A stretch of DNA of 42,463 nt from Fidelibacterota bacterium (GCA_018400915.1 JAGYLW010000004.1:1-42463); one strand, 5' to 3'; counted from the stretch's first letter, positions 19,487 through 28,342 are shown. Notes: a model not told the origin generated them from the sequence alone. Translations and numbers: made by a program.

Positions 19487-20306
19487 ATAGTTCTTTTGCA
19501 ATTGGACCCCAGTATTCAATGTCGTTGTTTGACGTGTTTATGTCAAATATCCTGTAATGTTCCTTTTTATCTGATAAAATATTCCTGACGGCTTCGTGCT
19601 TCAGCATGGCGTCAAGCTTGCCGTTCTTCCTGGATTTTAATCGTATCACGGCATCCGATGCGGAGAGGTTTGCTTTCAGAAAGCCTTCGGCATCGGTGAG
19701 CTGTTCCGTGTTCCCGTGAATGCCAAAACGTTTGAGAGCCTCTTCCGTAAAAGCGAAGAAGGGCTCGTCCGAGCTCAGCACGGTGACGACCTTGATATCC
19801 CTGAACCATTCATGATCTTTGAACACGGTTTTCAGCAGCACGGGGACCATCGCCGAATGCCAGTTATAGCAAAGGATCACGTTTGGCTGCCAGTAAAGGC
19901 GCTCCAGCGTGCTCAGTGATGCAAAGCTGTACATCAGGAAGGTATTGTAAACATTCGGATTCCGGGGTTTGAGGTAATTGCTGGTGACCTGCTTACTGAT
20001 CTCCCTGTAAAAATCGGGATAGATATGGAAATAGACCTGCACCCGGGAATCGGGGATGAAAGCCGATTTTACGGAAGAGATGCATTCTTCGCCGTCAATG
20101 GTGACCGCGATCTCCTTGAGGCGTATGACTTCGCGCAGGATATATTTTCTTTCGGAAATGTATCCGTAGCGGGGAAGGAAAACGCGGACATCGATCTTGT
20201 TGTCATTGAAGACCCTGGAAGTGTTACTGATGAAATTTCCCTCGGTTGAATCGGGGGTAAACGGCGTAACACGCTTCGATATGTTGTATATTTTTAACTG
20301 GTCCAT
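19464..20306 (-). CDS. Short glycogen/starch synthase (GT5) N-terminal-domain-like protein
   Basis: 280 aa; FLPRYGYISERKYILREVIRLKEIAVTIDGEE, NVILCYNWHSAMVPVLLKTVF; lacks KxGGL and the C-terminal Rossmann domain. Confidence 0.75.
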   Translation of the reverse strand: MDQLKIYNISKRVTPFTPDSTEGNFISNTSRVFNDNKIDVRVFLPRYGYISERKYILREVIRLKEIAVTIDGEECISSVKSAFIPDSRVQVYFHIYPDFYREISKQVTSNYLKPRNPNVYNTFLMYSFASLSTLERLYWQPNVILCYNWHSAMVPVLLKTVFKDHEWFRDIKVVTVLSSDEPFFAFTEEALKRFGIHGNTEQLTDAEGFLKANLSASDAVIRLKSRKNGKLDAMLKHEAVRNILSDKKEHYRIFDINTSNNDIEYWGPIAKELYEFLDTL

Positions 20307-20591
20307 GGATCCCTGTATTTATTCTGCCTGACCTTACAATTTACAAAAATATTTATCTTGTGTCAATCTTTAAACTAACCATATAAATCATAAAAAAAAT
20401 GTTATTTAAAAAACTTCAGTTCAGAATAAACATTGCCGTTTTCAAGATCCCCCTTATGTATCGCATGGAGGAACAGAGGGAAACTTCTCAAATCTCCTCC
20501 GTTTTGCTGCGGGAAAAATAAATAGGTATAAGCGTGCAAAAAAGGAAAAATTTTATTATAATTTATTGTAAAAAAGGAATTCGGGGGCAGG

Positions 20592-21668
20592 ATGGACCGC
20601 ATGGGACCACAGAACAGCATGGATCGTTACCTGAGGGATCTTCTGATACTGGCGGGGTTCTGCATCGCGATATTTTTCATGCGGGAACTTCGGCATATTT
20701 TCATTCCGCTCGTACTTTCTGTCTTTTTCGCCTTTTTGTTCAGCCCCATTACCGGATTCCTCAGCCGCAAAGGCGTTCCGAACTTTCTCATCATCCTGTT
20801 GCTTCTGGTCATCGTCAGTGTGTTCCTCTTTCTGATCGGCACCGTGGTCTACGCCAGCATCAGTTCCTTTGTGAGTGAATTCCCCAAATATCAGGAACGT
20901 TTTATTCTGGCCTTCCAGGACATTCTTCTGCAGCTCAAGATCCCCATGGAGGATGCGGAGTATTTTTTCAAGGACAAGGTGAACTGGTTCGAGATCGCCG
21001 ACCGGATCTCCCTGCAGAAATTTATCACCGCCACGATGGGAAGCTTCTTTGATTTTATCGTTACCGTCATTCTGGTCGTGCTTATCCTGCTTTTCATCAT
21101 TGCGGAACGCAAAAGCCTTGAAGAGCGCCTGGAGGCGCTGATCCTGAACTACAAGACGAAAAAAAGACCCGAGATCATCCCGGAGATCCAGAAAAAGATC
21201 CAGACCTTTATATCGCGCAAAACGATCATCAGCCTGGGAACGGCGATCTCGGCCATGGTGATCGCATCCTTCTTCAAGCTGGATTTCATTATCGTGATCG
21301 GGCTGATCACCTTTCTGCTGAACTTTATCCCCAGTATCGGATCGATCATCGCAACGATATTCCCCCTGCTGATCTATTTGCTGCAATACGGCTTTGAGGG
21401 CCGGTTCATCCTCGTATCGGCGCTTTTTATCTCCAGCCAGTTCCTGTTCGGCAATATTCTTGACCCCCGTTACCTTGGGCACGGCTTAAAGCTCTCCCCG
21501 CTTTTCATCATTGTATCCCTGTTCTTCTGGCACTGGCTTTGGGGCCCCATCGGCATGATCATCTGCGTCCCCCTCCAGTCCGTCATCGGCCTCATCCTGC
21601 AGTATACCGGCGGTTCATTCATCCTCCGTTCCATCATGGGGGAGAAACTTCCCACCGACCGCGGATAG
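20592..21668 (+). CDS. AI-2E family transporter (PF01594)
   Basis: 358 aa, multiple TM segments, FIPLVLSVFFAFLFSPITGFL, FLLNFIPSIGSIIATIFP, LDPRYLGHGLKLSPLFIIVSLFFWHWLWGPIGMIICVPL. Confidence 0.9.
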   Translation: MDRMGPQNSMDRYLRDLLILAGFCIAIFFMRELRHIFIPLVLSVFFAFLFSPITGFLSRKGVPNFLIILLLLVIVSVFLFLIGTVVYASISSFVSEFPKYQERFILAFQDILLQLKIPMEDAEYFFKDKVNWFEIADRISLQKFITATMGSFFDFIVTVILVVLILLFIIAERKSLEERLEALILNYKTKKRPEIIPEIQKKIQTFISRKTIISLGTAISAMVIASFFKLDFIIVIGLITFLLNFIPSIGSIIATIFPLLIYLLQYGFEGRFILVSALFISSQFLFGNILDPRYLGHGLKLSPLFIIVSLFFWHWLWGPIGMIICVPLQSVIGLILQYTGGSFILRSIMGEKLPTDRG

Positions 21669-21682
21669 GACGGACGGGAGAG

Positions 21683-22013
21683 GTTGATTCGTTAATCTGT
21701 TAATTTGTTAATTTGTTGTTGAATCGTTGAATTGTTGAATCGTTGAGACGAAGGGACAGAGGGACCACGTCATCATGAACTCCACCAACGCGTCATCCTG
21801 AATTTATTTCAGGATCCCCAATATGTGACGATTGAGTTCCTTTTGTTCTGCGTCATGCCATCCCATACCCCACAACCCCGAACGAAGATGAGGGGTTGAA
21901 GGTTGATAGCCCGGCATGAAATGCCGGGGACAGAGAATGTTTCCTTATAAAAAAAGAACCCCGAACTTGTAGAGGGGTTCAATATCATCAGTAGCCCGGC
22001 ATCCAACGCCGGG
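21683..22013. repeat. Intergenic mosaic repeat cluster A (GTTGAATC run, GTCATCCTGAA unit, two copies of a two-hairpin module)
   Basis: GTTGAATC-like run at ~21683-21748; GTCATCATGAACTCCACCAACGC/GTCATCCTGAATTTATTTCAGGATCC at 21769-21817; two-hairpin modules at 21874-21928 and 21957-22013. Confidence 0.9.
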
Positions 22014-22018
22014 ATCCC

Positions 22019-22957
22019 TCAGACCGCCGGGAAATCATACACACAATGCTCCTGCAGGTAGGAACGGAGAGGTTCCCATTCCTTCTGAAGGAGCCCCCAC
22101 TTTCCGATCACGTTCTGCTTGTTTTTCCGCAGGTCGTGAAAATCCGAGCCGCCCGTGTAGGGAAGCCGGTGCGTATTGCAGTAATTGATCACGGCGCGCA
22201 CATAGGCCGGGGAATGATTGGGATGATAGGCCTCGAATCCGTCCACGGGGAGCTTGATCAGTTCCCCGAAGGCGATCTCCCGGTGATAAAGGCCGGGATG
22301 CGCCAGGATACTGACGCCGCCTGCTTCACGGACAAGCTGAAGGGCCTCCTCAAGATCCATCCGGGCTTTGGAAATATAGGCCTCTTTCCCGTCGCCGATA
22401 TATTTATGGAAGGCGGCATTGAAGGATTTGATATATCCGGCCGCCATCATGGCACGCGCAATATGCGGGCGTCCGAGGGTGGTACCGGGAGGACAGTTCT
22501 TCCGGATATCCTCCATGGTCACGGGATACCCCAGCTCCGTTAAGCGCCTGCACATTTTTTCAATGCGTTCCAGGCGCACCTGCTGAAAATGCTCCAGGCG
22601 TTCGGTAAACCCACGGTGTCCGGGATCAAAACCGTAGGCAAGCAGGTGGAATCCGATCCCTTCGTAATTGACGGAGAGCTCCACTCCCGGAACGGCGAAG
22701 CCCCGGAAAGCATCCCTGAACGCGTAAAATCCGCTGAAACTGTCATGGTCCGCCAGGGCGGCGACAGAGATATGCCGTTTTTCGAGCATGCCGGCGATCT
22801 CCGCCGGACTGTATTCGCCGTCGGAAGCGGTGGAGTGAATGTGCAGATCGGCCATGATCTGCGGTACGGGCCTTGTATCCCGGGTCATTTTTGACATTGT
22901 AATGGTCATAAGCGCTAAGATAAGATAAAAATGACGAAGAAGAAAAAGAAAAAGCAC
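22019..22957 (-). CDS. PHP domain metal-dependent phosphoesterase
   Basis: ADLHIHSTASDGEYSPAEIA, ALADHDSFSGF, ILAHPGLYH, GGSDFHDL. True start probably internal (MSKMTRDTRPVPQIMADLHIHS). Confidence 0.92.
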   Translation of the reverse strand: MLFLFLLRHFYLILALMTITMSKMTRDTRPVPQIMADLHIHSTASDGEYSPAEIAGMLEKRHISVAALADHDSFSGFYAFRDAFRGFAVPGVELSVNYEGIGFHLLAYGFDPGHRGFTERLEHFQQVRLERIEKMCRRLTELGYPVTMEDIRKNCPPGTTLGRPHIARAMMAAGYIKSFNAAFHKYIGDGKEAYISKARMDLEEALQLVREAGGVSILAHPGLYHREIAFGELIKLPVDGFEAYHPNHSPAYVRAVINYCNTHRLPYTGGSDFHDLRKNKQNVIGKWGLLQKEWEPLRSYLQEHCVYDFPAV

Positions 22958-23167
22958 AGGTCGGGATTGAGATCAAGACTGAGAACACCGGGTTGCCTGC
23001 CTGTCCGGTGAGGTTCGGAGAACGCGGAAAAATCTGTCTGCCGGACAGGACCGGATCGGGAGCAGGCTCCTGTTCACCGATCAGATATCTGCAATAAATA
23101 ATAAGTTTGTAAAGCACAAAAAATATTCTATATTTTTACCTAACACATAAATACCGGAGGGTAAAAA

Positions 23168-23695
23168 ATGAAGAAGATCACATTGGGAATTCTGCTGGCA
23201 CTGTTTCTGACCGCATTCGGCGTTGCCGGCGAGATCGTCGTTGGGGAAAAACCGCCGGTGCTGGTCCTGGACGGCAGGGACGGCGGCAGGCTGGACAACA
23301 CTTCCTGGAGCAGCAACGAACTCAAGGACAAGGTCTGGTGCCTGTTCTATGTGGATCCCGACGAATCGGACCTGAACACCGCTGCCGAGGATTCCCTGTC
23401 TGCCGAGGATATTCCGGATGACAAGCTGGAAACGGTCGCCGTGATCAATTACAAGGCGACCCGCCTCCCGGGGTTTGCCGTTTCCATCGTTTTGAAAGGC
23501 AAACAGAGGAAGCATCCGGACACGATCTATCTCAAGGATAACAAGCATGTGTTCGTCGAGAAATGGGGACTGACGGACGACACGTACTGCACCCTGGTCT
23601 TCGACAAGGAAGGCGTGCTGGTCTACCGGAAAGACGGGAAGATGAGCGAAGAGGAGATCGACGAGTACATCAGCACGATCAAAGCGAATCTGTAA
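23168..23695 (+). CDS. YtfJ-like periplasmic thioredoxin-fold protein
   Basis: Signal peptide; GEKPPVLVLDGRDGGRLDNTSWSSNELKDKVWCLFYVDPDESDLN; C-terminal TLVFDKEGVLVYRKDGKMSEEEIDEYI. Confidence 0.7.
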   Translation: MKKITLGILLALFLTAFGVAGEIVVGEKPPVLVLDGRDGGRLDNTSWSSNELKDKVWCLFYVDPDESDLNTAAEDSLSAEDIPDDKLETVAVINYKATRLPGFAVSIVLKGKQRKHPDTIYLKDNKHVFVEKWGLTDDTYCTLVFDKEGVLVYRKDGKMSEEEIDEYISTIKANL

Positions 23696-23737
23696 AAAAT
23701 GCCGGTCGCGACCGGCCGGTAAATAAAGGAGTCGGAA

Positions 23738-24178
23738 ATGGAATTTTCACCGGTGCTTGTCTGGTTCATTGTCGGACTGGTCATGGTCCTGATGGAGTTC
23801 GTGATCCCGGGACTGATCGTTGTCTTTTTCGGAGGCGGCGCCTGGGTCACCGCCATCCTGGTGGCCATTTTCCCGGGAATGCCCGTCTGGGTCCAGCTGA
23901 TGATCTTTACGGTCTTCTCCGTTGCCTGCCTGCTGCTTCTTCGCCGGTCGCTGAAGAAACATTTTTTCAGCGATCAGGACGATTCCGTTGACGAAGACGT
24001 CGATGACTATATCGGCCGCAGGGCGGTCGTGGAAAAGGAGATCAAAAACGGAACGGGAAAGGTGCAGTTCCGCGGCGCATCCTGGGATGCCTATGCCGAC
24101 GAAGATATTCCCCGGGACACCCCGGTGACCATCATTGACAAAGACAGTATAAGACTGAAAGTCAAACCCATTACGTAA
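23738..24178 (+). CDS. NfeD family protein
   Basis: N-terminal TM helices and C-terminal OB-like domain (GRRAVVEKEIKNGTGKVQFRGASWDAYADEDIPRDTPVTIIDKD); directly upstream of SPFH gene. Confidence 0.9.
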   Translation: MEFSPVLVWFIVGLVMVLMEFVIPGLIVVFFGGGAWVTAILVAIFPGMPVWVQLMIFTVFSVACLLLLRRSLKKHFFSDQDDSVDEDVDDYIGRRAVVEKEIKNGTGKVQFRGASWDAYADEDIPRDTPVTIIDKDSIRLKVKPIT

Positions 24179-24189
24179 AGGAGCCCCGT

Positions 24190-25179
24190 ATGCTGTTAAC
24201 CATTATCTGGGCGGGTCTTGTCCTCATTGCGGTCGTCGTTCTGGCCAAGACCATCCGGGTCGTACCGCAAAAATCCGCCTATATTATCGAACGTCTCGGA
24301 AAATACAAAAAAACGCTCACGGCCGGTTTCCATATCCTGGTCCCGCTTATCGACAAGGTCGCCTATAAGCACACCCTGAAAGAACAGGCCCTGGACGTGG
24401 TCTCTCAGACCTGTATCACCCGGGACAATATTTCCGTGGAAGTGGACGGTATCCTTTACCTGCAGGTCATGGATGCCGTAAAGTCTTCCTATGGGATCGA
24501 CGATTACCAGTTCGCGTCCACCCAGCTGGCCCAGACCACCATGCGGAGCATCATCGGCCGGATGGAGCTGGACAAGACCTTTGAGGAACGCGAAACGATC
24601 AACAACTCCATTGTGGAGGCCGTTGACAAGGCCTCGGATCCCTGGGGCGTGAAAGTGACCCGCTACGAGGTCAAGAACATCACCCCGCCGCAGAGCATCA
24701 AGGATGCGATGGAAAAGCAGATGCGCGCCGAGCGCGAGAAACGTGCGACCATTGCGGAATCCGAAGGAGACAAACAGGCAAAGATCAATCGCGCCGACGG
24801 CGACAAGCAGGAGCTTATCGCCCGTTCGGAAGGAGAAAAACAGCGGCGCATCAACGAAGCCGAAGGCCGTGCCGCGGAGATCGAGAAGGTCGCTGTCGCC
24901 ACTGCCATCGGACTGAAGAATATCGCCGCCGTCATCAAGGAAAGGGGCGGCGCAGAAGCCGTGAACCTGCGCATCGCCGAACAGTATATCGATGAATTCG
25001 GGAACCTTGCCAGGGAGAACAACACCATGATCCTGCCGAGCAATCTGACCGACATCGGCGGCATGGTCGCCACCATCGGCAAAGTGCTGCAGGATACGAA
25101 GATCAAGTCGCCCAAAGATCCCGGGACCTCGCATGAAAAAGGAAACAAAAAACCTCAAACCCCTTCAGGGAAATCATGA
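24190..25179 (+). CDS. SPFH/stomatin-family protein (paraslipin/QmcA-like)
   Basis: [76 protein letters not shown]. Confidence 0.95.
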   Translation: MLLTIIWAGLVLIAVVVLAKTIRVVPQKSAYIIERLGKYKKTLTAGFHILVPLIDKVAYKHTLKEQALDVVSQTCITRDNISVEVDGILYLQVMDAVKSSYGIDDYQFASTQLAQTTMRSIIGRMELDKTFEERETINNSIVEAVDKASDPWGVKVTRYEVKNITPPQSIKDAMEKQMRAEREKRATIAESEGDKQAKINRADGDKQELIARSEGEKQRRINEAEGRAAEIEKVAVATAIGLKNIAAVIKERGGAEAVNLRIAEQYIDEFGNLARENNTMILPSNLTDIGGMVATIGKVLQDTKIKSPKDPGTSHEKGNKKPQTPSGKS

Positions 25180-25598
25180 GATCAACAACGGAATATCTGA
25201 CCTTTAACGTTCCCAAACGCATGGATTTTCTGAACATCACCCCCCGGATCTCCCGGATCGTGGAGGCCTCGGGTATCAGGGAAGGCCTGTGCCTGGTGAA
25301 TGCGATGCACATCACCGCCTCGGTCTTCATCAATGACGACGAACCCGGCCTGCACGAAGATTACAAAAAATGGCTGGAGACCCTGGCTCCCTTCGATCCT
25401 TCGCCGGAACGGTACCACCACAACCGCACCGGAGAGGACAACGGGGACGCCCACCACAAACGCCAGGTGATGGGACGGGAAGTCGTCGTTGCCGTCACCG
25501 GCGGAAAGCTGGACTTCGGCCCCTGGGAGCAGATCTTCTACGGGGAATTCGACGGCCGGCGCCCAAAGCGCGTGCTGGTAAAAGTCATTGGGGAATGA
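25176..25598 (+). CDS. YjbQ family protein (UPF0047)
   Basis: [83 protein letters not shown]. Confidence 0.94.
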   Translation: MRSTTEYLTFNVPKRMDFLNITPRISRIVEASGIREGLCLVNAMHITASVFINDDEPGLHEDYKKWLETLAPFDPSPERYHHNRTGEDNGDAHHKRQVMGREVVVAVTGGKLDFGPWEQIFYGEFDGRRPKRVLVKVIGE

Positions 25599-25600
25599 CC

Positions 25601-25921
25601 TGTTGAGAAGAGAGTTGAGTTGTTGAGTCGTTGAGACGACAAGACGGAAGAGCAGTGAGACCACGTCATCCTGAACTCCACTAACGCGTCATCCTGAACA
25701 ATCCTAAGCTTGTCATCCTGAACAATCTTAAACCTGTCATCCTGAATTTATTTCAGGATCCCCACTATCTGACGAATACCTTGCAGCCCTGAGCTTGTCG
25801 AAGGGCTGAACATCAATAGCCCGGTACGAAGTGCCGGGAACAACGATGACCCAGTATCAACCACAACCCCGAACGAAGATGAGGGGTTGAACATCATTAG
25901 CCCGAAGGGTCAACCCGGCAG
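25601..25921. repeat. Intergenic mosaic repeat cluster B (same families as cluster A)
   Basis: GTTGAGTC run; four GTCATCCTGAA units at ~25666-25762; two-hairpin modules at 25785-25838 and 25865-25921. Confidence 0.9.
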
Positions 25922-25994
25922 AACCCTCTCCCGCAATATCCGCCCTCCCGCAGGCAAATATCCTTGAAAAAAGTCCCTTTTTATGATATATCCC

Positions 25995-26023
25995 TTGACT
26001 GTGGGCGCGATAATAAATATATT
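25995..26023 (+). promoter_or_regulatory. Putative sigma70-type promoter of rplU-rpmA
   Basis: TTGACT-N17-TATATT about 50-75 nt upstream of rplU start. Confidence 0.5.
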
Positions 26024-26070
26024 CATCGGCTGTTTGTGATGCGGATAAATAAAGAATAGGAAACAATAGA

Positions 26071-26574
26071 ATGTACGCAATCGTAGAGATCAGTGGAAAA
26101 CAATTCAAAGTCAGTGAAACGGATACCGTAAAGGTGCCGGCACAAAATGCGGACGTGGATGCGAAGCTTGAATTCCCGAATGTCATGATGCTTGAAAAAG
26201 ACGGTGACGTAAAGGTGGGAAACCCCTTTGTCAAAGGCGCGGCGGTCAAGGCGCATGTGCTTGAACACGGCAGGGACAAGAAGATCATCGTATTCAAGAA
26301 GAAACGCCGCAAGGACTACAAGGTAAAGCGCGGACACCGGCAGGGATATTCCCTTGTCAAGGTGGATTCCATCACCGTTGAAAAGCCCAAAGCGGCAAAA
26401 AGCGCCCCGGACAAGAAACCGGCAGCTGCGAAAAAGGCGGATACGGCAACAAAGACCAATACTGCAACAAAGACGGACACGACCAAAAAGACAAGCACCG
26501 CAAAAAAAACGAATACATCCGCGAAGCCCGCAGCAAAAAAGAGCGAGACAACCAAAAAAGCTGAAAAGGAATAA
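26071..26574 (+). CDS. rplU: 50S ribosomal protein L21 with long Lys/Ala/Thr-rich C-terminal extension
   Basis: [23 protein letters not shown]...[31 protein letters not shown], then a ~60 aa K/A/T/S/P tail. Confidence 0.96.
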   Translation: MYAIVEISGKQFKVSETDTVKVPAQNADVDAKLEFPNVMMLEKDGDVKVGNPFVKGAAVKAHVLEHGRDKKIIVFKKKRRKDYKVKRGHRQGYSLVKVDSITVEKPKAAKSAPDKKPAAAKKADTATKTNTATKTDTTKKTSTAKKTNTSAKPAAKKSETTKKAEKE

Positions 26575-26576
26575 CA

Positions 26577-26828
26577 ATGGCTCATAAAAAAGGACAAGGC
26601 AGTTCCAGTAACGGCCGTGACAGTAATCCGCAGTATCTTGGCGTCAAACGCTACGGCGGACAGTTCGTTACCGCAGGCACGATGATCGTTCGCCAGCGCG
26701 GAACCAAGATCTTCCCGGGGCAGAATGCCCGCCGGGGCGGAGACGATACGATCTTTGCCACCGCGGACGGAAACATTCAGTATGTGGACAAACGCGGGCG
26801 CAAAATGGTCGACGTGTTGACTGCCTAG
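26577..26828 (+). CDS. rpmA: 50S ribosomal protein L27
   Basis: [50 protein letters not shown]. Confidence 0.98.
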   Translation: MAHKKGQGSSSNGRDSNPQYLGVKRYGGQFVTAGTMIVRQRGTKIFPGQNARRGGDDTIFATADGNIQYVDKRGRKMVDVLTA

Positions 26829-26855
26829 ACCGGTACACCCGGTAAAAAAACATCA

Positions 26856-26884
26856 CCCCGCAGGACAATGCGGGGTTTTTTATT
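26856..26884 (+). terminator. Rho-independent terminator of rplU-rpmA
   Basis: CCCCGCAggacaatGCGGGG followed by TTTTTTATTT. Confidence 0.88.
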
Positions 26885-27011
26885 TAGGATCATATTTTCC
26901 TTCGCAGAGACCGCAAAGACCGGGAGGCGTCCATATAAAAAAATGCTTGGTTATACCGCAGAAATACAGGAAATTATTCAGGATATCCGGAATATTTAAA
27001 AGGAGCAAACA

Positions 27012-27302
27012 ATGCAATGCGGTATTCAGAATTCGGGACGTAAGGTCCTGAAAATCGTTGGGTGGACCGTACTGGGCGTTGCCCTGGCATTTCTGTTCGG
27101 TCTGGTGATCAAACTGCTGTGGAACGCGCTGATGCCGGAGGTCTTCGGACTGAGCGAGATCGGCTACTGGCAGGGCGTGGGACTCTTTATCCTTGCGCGC
27201 CTCCTCTTCGGGGGAATGCCCCGCGGAAGCGGTGAGGACAAAAGATCCCAGAAAACCGACGCCGGTGAGGCGCCGCCTCCGGAAGAAAAGATCGGCGAAT
27301 AG
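27012..27302 (+). CDS. Small conserved membrane protein of unknown function
   Basis: 96 aa; RBS AGGAGC upstream; one or two TM segments with LLWNALMPEVFGLSEIGYWQGVGLFILARLLFGG. Confidence 0.7.
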   Translation: MQCGIQNSGRKVLKIVGWTVLGVALAFLFGLVIKLLWNALMPEVFGLSEIGYWQGVGLFILARLLFGGMPRGSGEDKRSQKTDAGEAPPPEEKIGE

Positions 27303-27506
27303 GGGATCCTGTCCCCACCGTCAGAGGGAACCATATATCAAATACAATACCTGGCAGCCGGAGAAGCGGCAGCGAAGAAAATATTTCTTATCTATAAGGA
27401 ATGCATAAGTATTATGTATGGGATACATCAGCATAAAAAGGTTGATAATAAAGGAAATAGAGTTTAAACTATCACAAAGGTTATTATAACGCAAGGAGAA
27501 GTAAAA

Positions 27507-27854
27507 ATGAAAAAAGCAATATTGTCGTTCACGCTTGTGATCGCCCTTTTATTGACAAGCTGTTCCACGCTGGTAAGGATAGATACGCCCAACGCTCCCG
27601 GAGCCACGGTAAAGGTTGACGGGAAAGTTTGGGGGAACACCCCGGTGGAGAAGGAACTGAGTGACGCGATCTGGGAGACCTACCCGGTGGAGGTCACCAA
27701 AGAAGGTTACAAGACGTACAACGGGGAACTCGAAAAAGAACTTAAAGTCGGTACCTTCATCGGCGGTTTCATTATCTGGCCGTTCTGGCTCTGGACCTAC
27801 GGGCCGGAATCCTATCAGGAAATAGAACTTGAACCGCTTGATGGGGACAAATAG
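27507..27854 (+). CDS. PEGA-domain-like lipoprotein
   Basis: Lipobox LLLTSCSTL; IDTPNAPGATVKVDGKVWGNTPVEKELSDAIWETYPVEVTKEGYKTY. Confidence 0.75.
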   Translation: MKKAILSFTLVIALLLTSCSTLVRIDTPNAPGATVKVDGKVWGNTPVEKELSDAIWETYPVEVTKEGYKTYNGELEKELKVGTFIGGFIIWPFWLWTYGPESYQEIELEPLDGDK

Positions 27855-27942
27855 TCACGCCGAAGCCTTTATAAATTTTAAAGCATTGACCTCATTATCA
27901 GATCGCTTTCGATTTTTCGGGAGAAACCCCATTCTTTACTAA

Positions 27943-28326
27943 TTTGGGAACAGGGATTTCTACGGCTCCGTACCGGTGCTGATCCGTCCCGAACACCTTA
28001 TCGAACCCCTGCTTCGCAAAAGTAAGGTCTCTGAAGACTACGAGCTCTGGACCATGCAGACTGACGGCATGATCGTTTACGACCAGGATACCGATGAGAT
28101 CGGTAGGATGCTCTTCACCGACCCCGCCTATGCCGGATACAAAAGCCTCCCCGCCCTCGGCAGAAAGATCGCCGCAAACCGTGAAGGCAAAGGCAATTAC
28201 GTTTATCTCGCCCCCGGAAGTGATAAAAAAGTCATTAAGGAGGTCCTCTGGGAGACCATTGCACTGTATGGCTGCGAGTGGCGCATCGTCCTGGGATTTC
28301 GTCCCTTTGAGGAAAAGAAGCTGTAA
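27943..28326 (+). pseudogene. 5'-truncated Cache (dCache/PDC)-like sensor fragment
   Basis: In-frame FGNRDFYGSVPVLIRPEHLIEPLL...TDGMIVYDQDTDEIGRMLFTDPAYAGYKSLPALGRKIAANREGKGNYVYLAPG...GCEWRIVLGFRP; preceded by in-frame TAA at 27940, no RBS/ATG and no signal/TM. Confidence 0.6.
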
Positions 28327-28342
28327 ATACATGTGCAAAAAT

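Noticed and set aside
20402-20620. 72-aa minus-strand ORF between the GT5-like gene and the AI-2E gene
   Set aside because: Overlaps the AI-2E start, AT-rich intergenic composition, no RBS seen.
20556-21482. 308-aa minus-strand ORF opposite the AI-2E transporter gene
   Set aside because: Highly charged D/Q/H-rich composition is the reverse-complement signature of TM-rich coding sequence; the plus-strand gene is unambiguous.
22987-23050. CTGTCCGG...CCGGACAG inverted repeat upstream of the YtfJ-like gene
   Set aside because: Short arms with a long irregular loop; no second copy in the window and no adjacent T tract.
25666-25762. GTCATCCTGAA ladder considered as a CRISPR array
   Set aside because: Units of 23-24 nt are contiguous with degenerate tails and no unique spacers; no cas genes nearby.
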